This document shows, piece by piece, positions 48,481 through 59,109 of a stretch of 64,000 bases of DNA (position 1 is its first letter; each line of letters starts with the position of its first letter). Position numbers and translations under genes: made by a program. This stretch comes from Fremontodendron californicum (taxonomy: Eukaryota > Streptophyta > Magnoliopsida > Malvales > Malvaceae). The stretch is from contig JAULJL010000015.1 of the NCBI GenBank assembly GCA_030761205.1, positions 10,173,501-10,237,500 on the forward strand, in the 5' to 3' direction. The notes below the pieces were generated by a model, which worked only from the letters and a program-made list of their open reading frames with translations, did not search any database and had not been told where the DNA came from.

Positions 48481-49066
48481 TACATAGTGGAAACCCAACC
48501 TAGCTGACTGGAGATCCCAAGATCTAGGTTCAAAAGGGACAACTAAATTATGTAATTGAGTTTAAGCACTAAAAGAGTTAAACACTCTTATCCATTCCTA
48601 TGATGATTTAGTGCTGCCTGCAAAAAAGGTAGGATAAGCTATGCTTTTAATGATTCTTATAGCTTGATAAAAAATCAAGTGGGGTATTGCAGGATATTCT
48701 CAATGAGCAATCACCTATTATGAGTAAGAAACGTGGCCACTTCTATGAGAATTGATCAGGCTAAATTCTCTAGAGTACTCATAAGAAACCAGGAAGTTTT
48801 CGAGGCCAAAATGGACACAACCGTGAGAAACGAAGATGTTCGAAGGGAAATTGTGTGATAATTATTGTCTTGGTTTACACTAAAGGCTGAATAGTTCAAG
48901 ACATCATGTTCACTAGTTAGCCGAGTAAATCTGATAATTATTCACTATGGAAGGTTCAAAGCCAAAAGCTACCTATCTTGATGCAATTACTCTTCAAAGA
49001 AAGTCTCTCTCAAACTTCAAGTGAGTTCGTCGTTTTAATCAGATAATTTCCATTCATGTGGGGGAT
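48481..49066 (+). other. 3' non-coding tail and polypurine tract of copia element 2
   Basis: No coding sequence. It ends in tttccattcatgtgggggat, a purine tract directly before the 3' LTR. Blocks like gtggaaacccaacctagctg are familiar from 3' tails of copia elements. Confidence 0.6.
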
Positions 49067-49668
49067 TGTTGGATATCAATGTATTTTGGGTGTATATATA
49101 CGAAATACGTATTCCAATATGTAGGTTGCCGTAACTAGATACATGGTGTATAATTAAGGTACACAATTGATATCATGTTTGAATGAAAAATTAATCTCAA
49201 AGGTACCCACTTGAAGAGGAAGAAGTCTGATCATTACATGTCTGTTCTGACCAATTTTATCCCAAAGGATGTGTCTGTTCTGATCAAACAGGTTCCATCC
49301 AATTGATGTGTCTTTTCCGAACAGGTTCTTTGGCTCCTATAAATACAGACTTCATGTGTCTATATAATTAACTTAAAAACTAATTCACCGAAAATATTCT
49401 TGTCTTCTGAGAGAGAGACTTCAGCATTCTTCTGTTCGCCGTGTTGCATCCGAGTGTGCTCTCATTTGCAACGTATATCGAGGAAACCTGGGAGACGATT
49501 TGCATTGATACTGTAAGCACCTTAGACAGGCAAAAAACGTCTTAAAGTTAGAGGTCCAACCTTGACTCGATATTGATTTTTTCAAATCAATTACTGTAAG
49601 TGTCTTTATATTCTGTTCATATATTTATATTCTGTTTATATGTAGTATATAGCATATATATTCCAACA
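49067..49668 (+). repeat. 3' LTR of copia element 2
   Basis: Same length as the 5' LTR. Its copy of the self-complementary block has one substitution (cttaaag for cttaagg). Confidence 0.95.
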
Positions 49669-49966
49669 ATTCAAACACGAACTCAATCTAGTTTATAAGG
49701 AGGAAAGTCTAATAGGGTATATAAGCCTCATTCAAGTAGAATAAGCAAGTAATATGAGACTTCCGACACTCTCTCTCGACAAATACTTGGAGAAATAGGC
49801 GTAGAATAAGAAACCCAATGAAACGGGCAAAGAACTTAACTCTGATACCAAATTAATTAAGAAACTCAAACCCGACCTAAAAAGTTAATTTATAAGGTGA
49901 AGAGTCTAATAAGATATATGAGCCACACTCAAAGTACAAGAGATAGACAATGTGAGACTTTTGACA

Positions 49967-50262
49967 ACCTGTTTTTCGAGTTCAGCTTCCTTCTCTTGCT
50001 CTTCAATAGAATTCAACACTTGGCTTGTGTCAGGAACATGTCCTGCAAATTTCAACTTCTATCTGGAATAAATTTCTTTTGTTTGGGGATGTGATTTAAC
50101 TCCTACAATAAACTCATCAAGCACAGCTCTATGCTCTATTGAACTGCAGCCCGGATCTTTTCTTAATCCTCTCTTCTTCATCATTTATTTTCTTACCTTA
50201 GAAACTTTGTCCTTACTCACCAGCTACAGCCTACATATTAGAAAGAACAACATAACTATCAA
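49967..50262 (-). pseudogene. E/E+ region of a PPR-DYW protein, upstream part of a split pseudogene
   Basis: The minus strand reads, across stops, YVVLSNM, VSKVRK, MMKKRGLRKDPGCSSIEHRA, FIVGVKSHPQTKEIY, KLKFAGHVPDTSQVL and EEQEKEAELEKQ. This is the E and E+ motif series that precedes a DYW domain. It breaks off at the TRIM insertion point, and the next expected block (LAIAFGL) is exactly what lies on the other side at 43874. Three internal stops show the gene was dead before or soon after insertion. No PPR repeats are found upstream of 50262. Confidence 0.8.
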
Positions 50263-52440
50263 GTCAACCTTGATGACTGGTTATCAAGGTACTCTTCATA
50301 TCAAACAAATAATAAATGATCTTTTTATTGTATGCCTCGTCAATCATCAATCAGGAAATTGGTATATTTCTCTTTTCATCTGCTAACTACATGAAATTTC
50401 TATTATATAGCTGTTGATCTATGCCAATATTTTAACTCTATTCATGATTCTGTGAATCACCAACTAAATGGTTCTCTTTTGGTTTATCATTAGCTAAACC
50501 TGGTTAGGGGACATCATTCTCCTTAAAAATGGCGATTTCATGTCACCAAATTTGATTTCCATTCAGAAATTCATGTGTCATCATATTTTATAGGACATCA
50601 CATCACCACTGTTCCATGAATATTTCTTTAAATGGAAAATGTGGGTAAACTTCCCCCTCTCCGGGAAAAAACAAAAGAAAAAAGGAGGGAAATTGGACTT
50701 GCACCATAACTATTTTGAATTCTCTATATATGCGTCTTCTCTACAAACGTCCATGCAAAGTTGATCCCTCAGCCAAACTCCAACAGTGAGTTCCCCTACC
50801 TCACCTCTTTTTTATTTCTTTCTCTCATTCACTCTTTCCAATATGACCATTGCACTACTTTTTACATGGTTGGCTTGGCGAGTTCTCGTTAAATTCTTCA
50901 TCAACTCTCAGCTCCTCCACAGACCGCATCTCTCAGCCCTCCCCCTTTTCTCTTTGCTTAATCTGGTTTTGATTGTTTGCCACTCCTATTAGGATGTATC
51001 TTAAAATACTATCAGGTAAAAGCTTCAATTCTGGGAGAAAGCATAAAGTACTGAACCCCAGAAGAATATTATTGATAGTGTTCTACTATGTTACCAATCA
51101 TCAATGCCATGTGCTACAGGTTATCATGTAGCCCATGTGTTCAGATGGCTACAAAGTTAGTCAAGAATTATGAATTTGAGGATCACCTATTACTGATGAC
51201 ATTGTCTAGTCAAGAGGCAAAACTTGAGAAAGGTCAGCGGTCTTAAGATGAATTTGAGATACTAGTTCTTAGATCAAATAGCTTTGGCAGTATCTAATTA
51301 GCTTTGAAGTTAACAGATGGTTCCATCAAATCCAACCACCTACTCAGCAATGATGGTAATTAATTTGGATGGCCAGGGTTGGGAGAGTTATTGGTTGAAC
51401 ACTTGGAACTATTTGCTGACTGCATTGTGGCTTGAATTTAAAATATCTTCCCACATCCCACCCCACCCATTACCACCTGAACCCAGGTCTATTTGCTATC
51501 AGATTTAGCCCACAGCAAGTGTATGTCTTACAAAGAACTCATAATACTATGATTTTGTCTTTACCCTTTTGTTCTCAATTGGAGCCTGGAGAAAGTGGCT
51601 CAGGTAAATCTAATAGCAACATGTTCGATGATAAAAACGAACATGCTAGGACAATGTTTTATCTAGATTTTTTTTTTTTATTTATTGATTTTGATATCTC
51701 TTGGAAATGAAATTTATTGGGGCTATTGCCTTACCCCTACCAATATCAGATTTCTGATTGACAATTTGTCTGTCTTTGTTAACAGTTAAGCCTAGTCAGC
51801 TTCGGATCATATAGGTACAGAAAGAATGAGGTAATGCCGGTGGGTTTCCTTTCTCTTTCCTCCGTTAGCATTAAGGGAGTCTGATCAGAAACATCAAAAC
51901 TCCGAAAATTATTCCTTCTGATCCTCTGTCTTTTTCCATACACCCTACCCAAGGCCAAACCCTTTAAAAATATATATGAAATAAAATAAAAGTTAGTGAG
52001 TTGAAAACAAATAAAAGAAATAATATGCATCCAAACGTGCCAGTGAATGCACCATCTTCTCGGAAGCTAACTTGGTTTTTTTTTTCTTTTACAAAAATCG
52101 TAATTTGAGGATAAAGAACGAACCGTGAATATTGAAATTTAAATTTTAAATTTATTGAATATCATCATTTAATAAAGATGATTGTATGAATTAATTAAAT
52201 TAAGCTTCGGATTCAAGCTTTAACTTGATTTTTAAAGACAAGCCAATACTGCATTACCTAATCGTTTATTGCCCACAAAGCTTCCTTCCAAAATGCTACT
52301 CCCCAATTGCATTTGGACTCTTTCTCTCACGCTTATCCTCCCTTAAGAAAGTACTTTTGCTTACACATCCACCAACCCAACCCTGTCTAGACTAGCCTCA
52401 ATACTCTTCTTCTTGGATTTAGCTGCATAGCAGTCGATTC
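50263..52440. other. Intergenic DNA
   Basis: No supportable gene. A core-promoter-like ctctatatatgcg (50720-50732) precedes a C/T-rich leader-like stretch (50760-50840) and a 68-aa open frame (50786-50992) without family match; it could be an unrecognised first exon. The remainder shows no repeats or motifs I can name. Confidence 0.35.
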
Positions 52441-52523
52441 TCCTTTATATTACATCACGAAGAATCATTTTGGATGGCAACAAAAAATTATACATTAATT
52501 TTGAACAGGAAATGACTATCTCC

Positions 52524-52612
52524 TATAAGTACATCTATACACCCCTTTAAAGCACAAACCATTTTCACAAACACATCAAGCAATTGGCAGAAAGAGTAAG
52601 GATTTTCCTATA
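52524..52612 (+). promoter_or_regulatory. Core promoter and 5' leader of the 127-aa gene
   Basis: TATA box tataagta at 52524, followed by a CA-rich leader (aaagcacaaaccattttcac) of about 55-60 nt before the ATG. Spacing is typical for plant promoters. Confidence 0.55.
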
Positions 52613-52996
52613 ATGGGCAGGCAAGGTGGTGATCCTACTATGGTTAGTTCCTCAATTGCCCTTTTGCAAGAAAGGTTTAGACAGCTGCAGAAGGTTAGAG
52701 AAAAGAGAGAAGAGAAAGAGCTTCTGAAACTATTCACTGAGTCCAACCGCGTCAGCCCCACCATGCGCTATGAGCCTAACAGATTGTCCTTCCAACCTGA
52801 GGTGATTCTACCTTACAGGCAAACTCCTCAGGATTCACTCTCTCTTGGGCTAAACTCACAAAGCAGGCAAACCGATTTCAGAGCTATGACAATCCCAGCA
52901 TCAACAAGCTTATTATGGCCGCCTAACAGTGCAGCCAGTTCAAGCACATCAAACATTTCTGAGAATTCTGATGTTGATACTTCTCTTCATCTGTAA
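52613..52996 (+). CDS. Uncharacterised plant protein, 127 aa
   Basis: Intronless open frame from MGRQGGDPTM to SDVDTSLHL, with a TATA box 90 bp upstream. The N-terminal third has SSSIALLQERFRQLQKVREK and REEKELLKLFTE, a short amphipathic helix or coiled coil rich in Gln/Arg/Glu that I believe recurs in a family of small plant proteins without assigned function. The C-terminal two thirds are Ser/Pro/Asn-rich and probably disordered, ending in a Ser-rich acidic tail. No signal peptide or membrane segment. Codon use and frame length look genic. Possible nuclear or adaptor role is speculation. Confidence 0.75.
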   Translation: MGRQGGDPTMVSSSIALLQERFRQLQKVREKREEKELLKLFTESNRVSPTMRYEPNRLSFQPEVILPYRQTPQDSLSLGLNSQSRQTDFRAMTIPASTSLLWPPNSAASSSTSNISENSDVDTSLHL

Positions 52997-53360
52997 AGAA
53001 ATCTTACTTCTTATGTGTTTCATAGTGTCTCTAAGAATGGAAGAGTAATATATAGAACTATAAATATATTTACTGATAATATACATTATTGCTGGGTACA
53101 TCTTCAGATTGTTCATAAAATCAGAAAGGCTGCGTGAATTCTGCTCTATCTTATCTCTTGTAATTTCTTTCATTTTTCACTCACATGTAGGGACTATGGA
53201 GTCTAATCAAATCTCTGTATTCATAACTATGGCGACAAAATTTAGCTATCTTTTTTCATCTGTCTTTCATTGATCACCAACAAATTAACTGATGCTCAAT
53301 CCATGAGCAGCTGGAATATTAGAAATTGCCACTTAATAGTTAATATGGAATCAAATTCTC
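52997..53360 (+). other. 3' UTR and flank of the 127-aa gene
   Basis: AT-rich sequence without coding potential; the first part is probably 3' UTR. Confidence 0.4.
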
Positions 53361-53887
53361 CGTTAAAGTACTTAACCAGTTCTTGTACTCTAGTTAAAAG
53401 TGTATTTTAGTTCTTATATTATAAAACTGAGTAATTTAATCCTTATACGTTTGAAATTGGTGCAAAAAAGTAAAATTTGTAACAGTGACATAGACATGTG
53501 AAACGAACAGAAAAGTTGACTTCGAAAAAAAATGATGACGTGTTAAATTTTTTTACTCAAGTGAAATTTAGAAAAACATAATTTTTTTTACTCAAATTTC
53601 TCTCTTATCCGTAAAATTATGTCATCATTTTTTTTCGAAGTCATCTATTCTATCAGTTTTTAAATTCCACCTGAACAAAAAAATTTGACACGTCATCATA
53701 TTTTTTTCGAAATCATCTATTTTGTTAGTTTCACATGTCCACGTGACGATTTTCCATTAATACAGTTATCAATTTTACTTTTTTGCACCAATTTCAAAAG
53801 TAAAAAGATTAAATTGCTCACTTTCATATTACAGAGACTAAAATACACTTTTAATTATAGTACAGAGGCTATCTAAATACTTTAACC
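53361..53887. mobile_element. Long foldback element (family A), copy 1, with 9-bp TSD
   Basis: Nearly the entire element is one inverted repeat: left cgttaaagtacttaaccagt..., aaaagtgtattttagttct; right (other strand) ggttaaagtatttagatagc..., aaaagtgtattttagtctct. A perfect 9-bp target duplication caaattctc flanks it (53352-53360, 53888-53896), the length made by Mutator-type transposases. There is no coding capacity. Relatives at 56312, 60876 and 63642. Confidence 0.85.
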
Positions 53888-56311
53888 CAAATTCTCAATC
53901 CAGGTTCAATCTACAACCTCAAATACCAAAAAATAATTTCAAGGAGCAGAAGTTGATAACATGGAATATACATAGCTCTTCATCTTCAAAAACCCATAAT
54001 TTAAATTACTATAGGTAACGATGGAAATTAAACTTTAGTACCAAAATCATCATTATAAAGTAGATAAACCATCCGACTCTCAGAAATGTGCAAAACTTCG
54101 GATTTTTGTTTTGTTTCCTTTTTTGGTCTTTTAGTTAGAGGACAATAAAGGGTGTCGGAGGGATATTTTCTTCTTCTTTTTTTCCTAAGAAAATGTTTGG
54201 TTGTATTAGAATGTCGAGCTTGCTTGTTGTGTAGTGATATTGTTTTGTGCGATATATATATATAGTTGGTTTTCACTTGAGAGTTTTGTGTTTTTTTGCT
54301 GCTTGTAAAGTTGCTTGATGCGATTGGTTCTGACTTTCAATGAGATGCTGGCGATCTTCTATGTTGCCTTTTCCTTGTTTGACTGTTTCTTTTTTCTTTT
54401 TTTCTACATTGCAACTTATATGACTCTTTGATGCATACTTTTGTGGTATAAAAAAAAAAGTTGTTTGTGTTACTTTTGTATCTGTTGCTAGTGTTTGTTT
54501 TCTTTGATTGATAATAAAACGATTTTGATTTTTTAAACGTCTCTAACTCTTTCAACCATCCGGACTTTTTCATTTTTTTTTAAATATTTGTGTTCGACAT
54601 TTATATCTGATACATTCGAACATTGATAAAAGTGTATGATCCTCTAAATATATGAAAAAACTTAAAAAAAAAAATTGAATATACCCGTATCAAACACATA
54701 TTTATATCCAACACTCACTCTCAAATCCGAATCAAATAGACCACAGATGTTATTTATACACCTGCTGTCCTGCTCTGACTAATTCCCCTTCTTTAAAAAA
54801 AGAAAGAAAACCAAAATTCTTTTGATACACTATTATCAACATGTTATGAGGTATTAGTTTCAAAGGTACAAATGAAATGAATCATTAAAGATGTTAATAC
54901 GTGAAAAGTTAATTCATTTTTGGTAGGAAAAAGAGAAGAAGGAATGAAAGGAAGTGAAAAAAAAATGTGTTTCTTTTATTTTTGAAGAGATGACAGTAAT
55001 GCTTAGTTAATAAAGAGTTGTCTCTGCAATAATTGAACTTTAAGCCAAAGTGGGAACTGCAAAGTTTTTTTTTTTTTTTTTGTTGAGATGGGAACTGAAT
55101 TGGACAATTTGTTAACCTTTTTACTATCTTGGCAATTCTACAGCTGTTCAGCTTTAGGTTGTTATTTCATGATATATGCAAATGCAAGGAACTAATTAAG
55201 AAATAGATTAACCGAGCAAGCATGTTTCTTGCCTGGTTGCCTTCTCTCCTAACCTAACCTAACCTAACCAAATAAAAAATAGGAGTGAGTGTAAAAGGTC
55301 TGGTTTAGTTGGAGAACCTGAGCCGGAGAGTGACCCATTCGCTGAAAGTGATTTAACACCGTCTCTAATGATCTTGAGCTCTTCTTCTAAAGAATGAATG
55401 TGATTGAGGTTGAATTTGGATAGATAGCGAGATTAATTTTGGTGAGATTAGTTATGGTAATGGTGAGATTAAAATCAGTTGTAGTATATGTGTTTGAATT
55501 CAAAATCAGTGGTGACTGTGAGGTGAATTATAATGAAAAATAAAAATGATCATTAAAAATATTAGATTAAAATATGTATATATAATAAATAATTAAAATT
55601 TATTAAAATTAAATTTATATTAAATAATAAAATAAAATTTATATTTATATTAAATAATAATTAAAAATTATTAAAATTATATTTATATTAAAAAATAAAT
55701 TAAATTAAAAAAATAATGGAGGGGTAGAATGGGGATTTCCCCCTCTATTGGAGGTCTAGTGTTGCACTGAACCCCTAGAGCTCCAGTCTAATGGCGTGGC
55801 CGGTCGGGGGGGGGGAAACCCTCACTAAAATTTTGATGTGATGAGATCCAAATGGAGCCTAAATCTAGAGTTTAATCTAGTTGATTTATGCAGCCACCTT
55901 TAAAAGATGATATCCAATAGGTATGAAGTTCAAACCTTAATATCTGCAATCCCTTTCTTTAACCTCATGTTTCGACCTAGTCTAATATTTAAAAGGCATA
56001 TAATGACAAAATTAATTCTCAAACTATGCAAAATATGTCATTTTGGCCCCTACTATTTTATTTGGTGCAAATAAGCCCTTGCACTATTATTTTATTTTAT
56101 TTAAGCCAAATTTAGATGAAATTTGTTAATTTTCACCGACTCAATTTAGCCGGTGCTTACATGGACACAAAATGAGCCAACTAAGGCTTACGTGAACCAA
56201 ATAAGCTTAGGTGGCATGCCATGTAGTAAAAATAATAATTGAAGAGAAAAATTAAAACCCCCATGAAAAAACCCAGATTATGGATTCACTGAGAGTACTT
56301 CAATAACTCCA
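53888..56311. other. Intergenic DNA with repeat family C copy 2 and small repeats
   Basis: No gene. 54585-54770 is a reverse copy of dispersed family C. 55251-55269 is a (CCTAA)n stretch of four units. 55725-55830 is an isolated GC-rich patch with a G11-12 run near 55806. 55990-56160 has single-ended similarity to the family A type (ctcaaactatgcaaaatatg). Confidence 0.4.
54585..54770 (-). repeat. Dispersed MITE-like repeat (family C), copy 2
   Basis: On the minus strand the block order is gattcggatttgagagtgag, gatacgggtatattcaattt, then tttagaggatcata, as in the copies at 40711 and 62985. Confidence 0.6.
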
Positions 56312-56832
56312 GGTCAAAGTACTTGAGAATTCTTTGTATTATATTATTTAATTTAAATTATTTTTTATTTTAAAATTGAGTAATTTAATTTTTGTATTTT
56401 TAAAATTGAAAAAAAAAAGTAAAATCACTAATTAGTGTAACGAAAACTGTTAAAAAAAAGACGTAATATTTAACTTTATGTTTATTTGATGATGTGACAT
56501 CAATAAAATATATTGTTTTAAATTGACTAGAAAAATAACAAACTAAATTAACAAAAAATAATTTGATGTTGCATTTTTGTCAATTTAGTTTGTTATTTTA
56601 TCTACGTCAGTTTAAAATAATATATTTTATTGATGTCACGTCAGCATTTGACATTCACGTCATCAAATAAATATAAAGTTAAATACCACGTTAACTTTTT
56701 TAACAATTTTTATTATATTAATTAATGATTTTATATTTTTACTTCAATTTTAAAAATACAAAAATTAAATTATTTAATTTTATAATAAAGAAATTAATTT
56801 ACATAGTATAAGATTTTCTAAGTATTTTGAAC
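56312..56832. mobile_element. Long foldback element (family A), copy 2
   Basis: Arms of about 250 bp: left ggtcaaagtacttgagaatt..., aaattgagtaatttaatttt; right (other strand) gttcaaaatacttagaaaat..., aaattaaataatttaatttt. The centre is also symmetrical (gatgtgacatcaataaaata against gacgtgacatcaataaaata). The target duplication is unclear. Confidence 0.75.
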
Positions 56833-58340
56833 ACTCCATAGCATAGCTATGTAGACATTGATGATTGAAATTGAATCACCTTTTTGTTTAAAATAGAGAG
56901 GTAAGAAACAAGATGAGTCATCTTTCTCTTTCCTTTCATTTTCTTTCAGCTTTACTTTTTTTTCTCTCTCTTCAACGATGACAATAGCATCCTTTGCTCT
57001 CAGCTTGATTCTCATTTATTTAAGCACTATTATTGTGGGTCGAGGTAGATGATGAAAGCATTGAAGCAGATTTTAGTTTTCGTCTTCTAGCCTCGAAAAT
57101 GATTTTTTTTTTTTTTTTACAATTTTATTGTTTTAAATAGTTCACACACCTCATAATATTGGTTTGTCGACCCATATTCTTTTTTCTTTCTTTCTTTCTT
57201 TTGCTTTTTTAGGTGTTTGGGGGAATCAAGTTTCAGATTTTGTGAGTTTTGGTGAATGAGTTGTTTCGGGTTTATTTTTTGGCGGAAGAAATAGTGAAAA
57301 TGGGTTTGATATTTTATTTGTTTGATTTTGCTTCTTTTGATGTATGAAAAAAGATGCTTCTTTGTGGGTGGTTTCAGAATTGATGGAACTTAAAAGCATT
57401 GATTTTGCTAATTTACTTTCTTTTGTTTCGATTGGAATGAGCTCCAAAAACTTTCGATGCTTGAAATTTTGAATTTTTTTTTAATCAATGCGTTGTGTAC
57501 TTTTTATATTTTTGTATATGTTTGATTTTCTAGAAGAAAGAGAGGAAGAAGTTAATAGGTTTGGTGTTTGAAAGAAAAAAATTATATGCTTTTGTATATG
57601 TTTGAAATTTTGAAATATGTTTAATTTTTTGTATTTGATTTGATGTTTTTTTTTTGTTCAAAATAATGGTCATAAACCTACATTCGACACATTACATCAA
57701 AGGAATTTGTTTGAAATTTTAATATTTGTTATATTATTATTAAAACGTTTGAAATTTTGTATATGTTTGAAATTTGAGAGAAAAAAATTATATGCTTTTG
57801 TATATGTTTGAAATTTTGAAATATGTTTAATTTTTTTATTTGATTTGATGTTTTTTTTTTTTTGGTTTAAAATAATGGGCATAAGCCTACATTCCACACA
57901 TTACATCAAAGAAACTTGTTTGAAATTTTAATATTTATTATATTATTATTAAAACGTGCGATTGAATTTGATATTAAAAATTAAGTAATATTAATTTAAT
58001 AAAAAAATTATCAAAAAATCAAAAATAAAACTATAAAAAAAATATAAAAATATAAAATATAAATTTTTTATTTATAAAAATATTTTTTATTCCACTTTAA
58101 TATAAAATATTACTCATTCATCGACATTTGTGAGTTTCACAAAAATTTAAGTACATATATTAATAGATTATTACATTGTTGTATGAGACTACTACCTTTT
58201 TTATTTTATTTTTCAATTGTGACTTTTTTCATTAATAATGAAAAAGGCACCCAAAACTTATTATAATTACATCTTTATCCCACAACGGCACCACCGTTGC
58301 ATATCCAGGAAACATTTTGGGCCTTTGGATCAAAAAAGGC
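56833..58340. other. Intergenic DNA upstream of the OBERON-like gene
   Basis: AT-rich. Two diverged direct copies of a block containing tatgcttttgtatatgtttg and catacattc-like text (57590-57680 and 57790-57905) form a local duplication of about 200 bp. No gene. Confidence 0.45.
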
Positions 58341-59109
58341 TATAAATCAAATTCCCCATTTTCTCCAACGACTCACTGACTCTGTCAATCTCTACTTCTC
58401 CAGTCTCCGCCGATCGGACCTTTCGACCCTGTCTTCGTTAAAGGTGTAACCTTTCCTTCGATTTTACTCTATAAAATTTAGGGTTTTCTTTCATGATTTT
58501 TAATTTCATTTTGAGTTTTCGACCTTGTTTGATTAACGAAATGTGCTTTGGTTTCTACTTTTAGGTTTCTCGATTAGGTAACCATTTCTTAGTTGGTTGA
58601 AATTCGAATTAGGTTTTTTTGCTAGGGTTTGACTCAGATTAGGGTTTTACCCATTTATATCATATAGTTGACTCTTTGAGATCAGAAGAATTTTTTGTTT
58701 GAAAGGAACGAATTTAGGGTGGTTATGAAAATACTTTATTGCTTGGATGTTGACATGGATTTGGAATTTTGGATTAAACTTTTTGGTCATTTGAGTTGGG
58801 ATCATGAAGTAAATATGGATTAAAACCTTCCAAAAAAAATTTGGGCTTCAAAGGATTGAGACTAGAGAATTGGTTATCTATGTTATGACCGTTTTAAATT
58901 AATTTTGTAGTGCTGAAATGCATGATCTGAGTTTTATATGGAACAATTATATTGGAATAGTATTATTTGTGAAATTGTTAATCAGGTAAAAATCAAGCAG
59001 GAACCTTTATAGAAAGAAGCTTAAATTTATATTATTATGTATGCTAAGTTGCGCCAGATAATGACTCACTGGAGTTGCTTTTATTTGCAGAGTAATCAAG
59101 ATTTTATTG
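58341..59109 (+). promoter_or_regulatory. OBERON-like gene: TATA box, 5' UTR exon and 5' UTR intron
   Basis: TATA box tataaatc at 58341. A C/T-rich first exon (about 58372-58443) ends aag|gtgtaac. The intron 58444-59090 ends ttatttgcag, and the second exon starts agtaatcaag 19 bp before the ATG. A leader intron in plants often raises expression; its effect here is an inference. Confidence 0.65.

Larger units (their letters stand above)
43891..49668 (+). mobile_element. Ty1/copia retrotransposon, copia element 2 (decayed inside)
   Basis: LTRs of 602 bp at 43891-44492 and 49067-49668, both tgttggatatc...ccaaca, with a perfect attca target duplication (43886-43890, 49669-49673). By hand count about 18 differences, near 97 percent identity. 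The internal region has gag, a protease site and integrase and RNase H pieces, all with stops, and lacks a readable RT core. A purine tract (catgtggggga) precedes the 3' LTR. The position just inside the 5' LTR does not begin with tgg; see findings. Confidence 0.95.
43875..49966 (-). mobile_element. TRIM (miniature LTR element) containing nested copia element 2
   Basis: Without the copia insertion this is a 300-bp element on the minus strand. The 5' LTR is about 49966-49851 (starts tgtcaaaagtctcacattg), followed by tggtatcagagttaag, complementary to initiator tRNA-Met. A short middle follows, then a second LTR from 49768 (tgtcggaagtctcatatta) that is cut by copia element 2 after 49669 and resumes at 43885-43875. 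The two LTRs are about 110 bp and clearly related though diverged. It is flanked by aggt on both sides (49970-49967, 43874-43871). No coding region exists, as expected of TRIMs. Confidence 0.75.

Noticed and set aside
50786..50992. 68-aa open frame after a TATA-like site
   Set aside because: Low complexity, hydrophobic and unmatched; noted only as a possible unrecognised exon.
55251..55272. (CCTAA)n run as a possible telomere relic
   Set aside because: Only four units of a 5-bp repeat, not the plant CCCTAAA heptamer.
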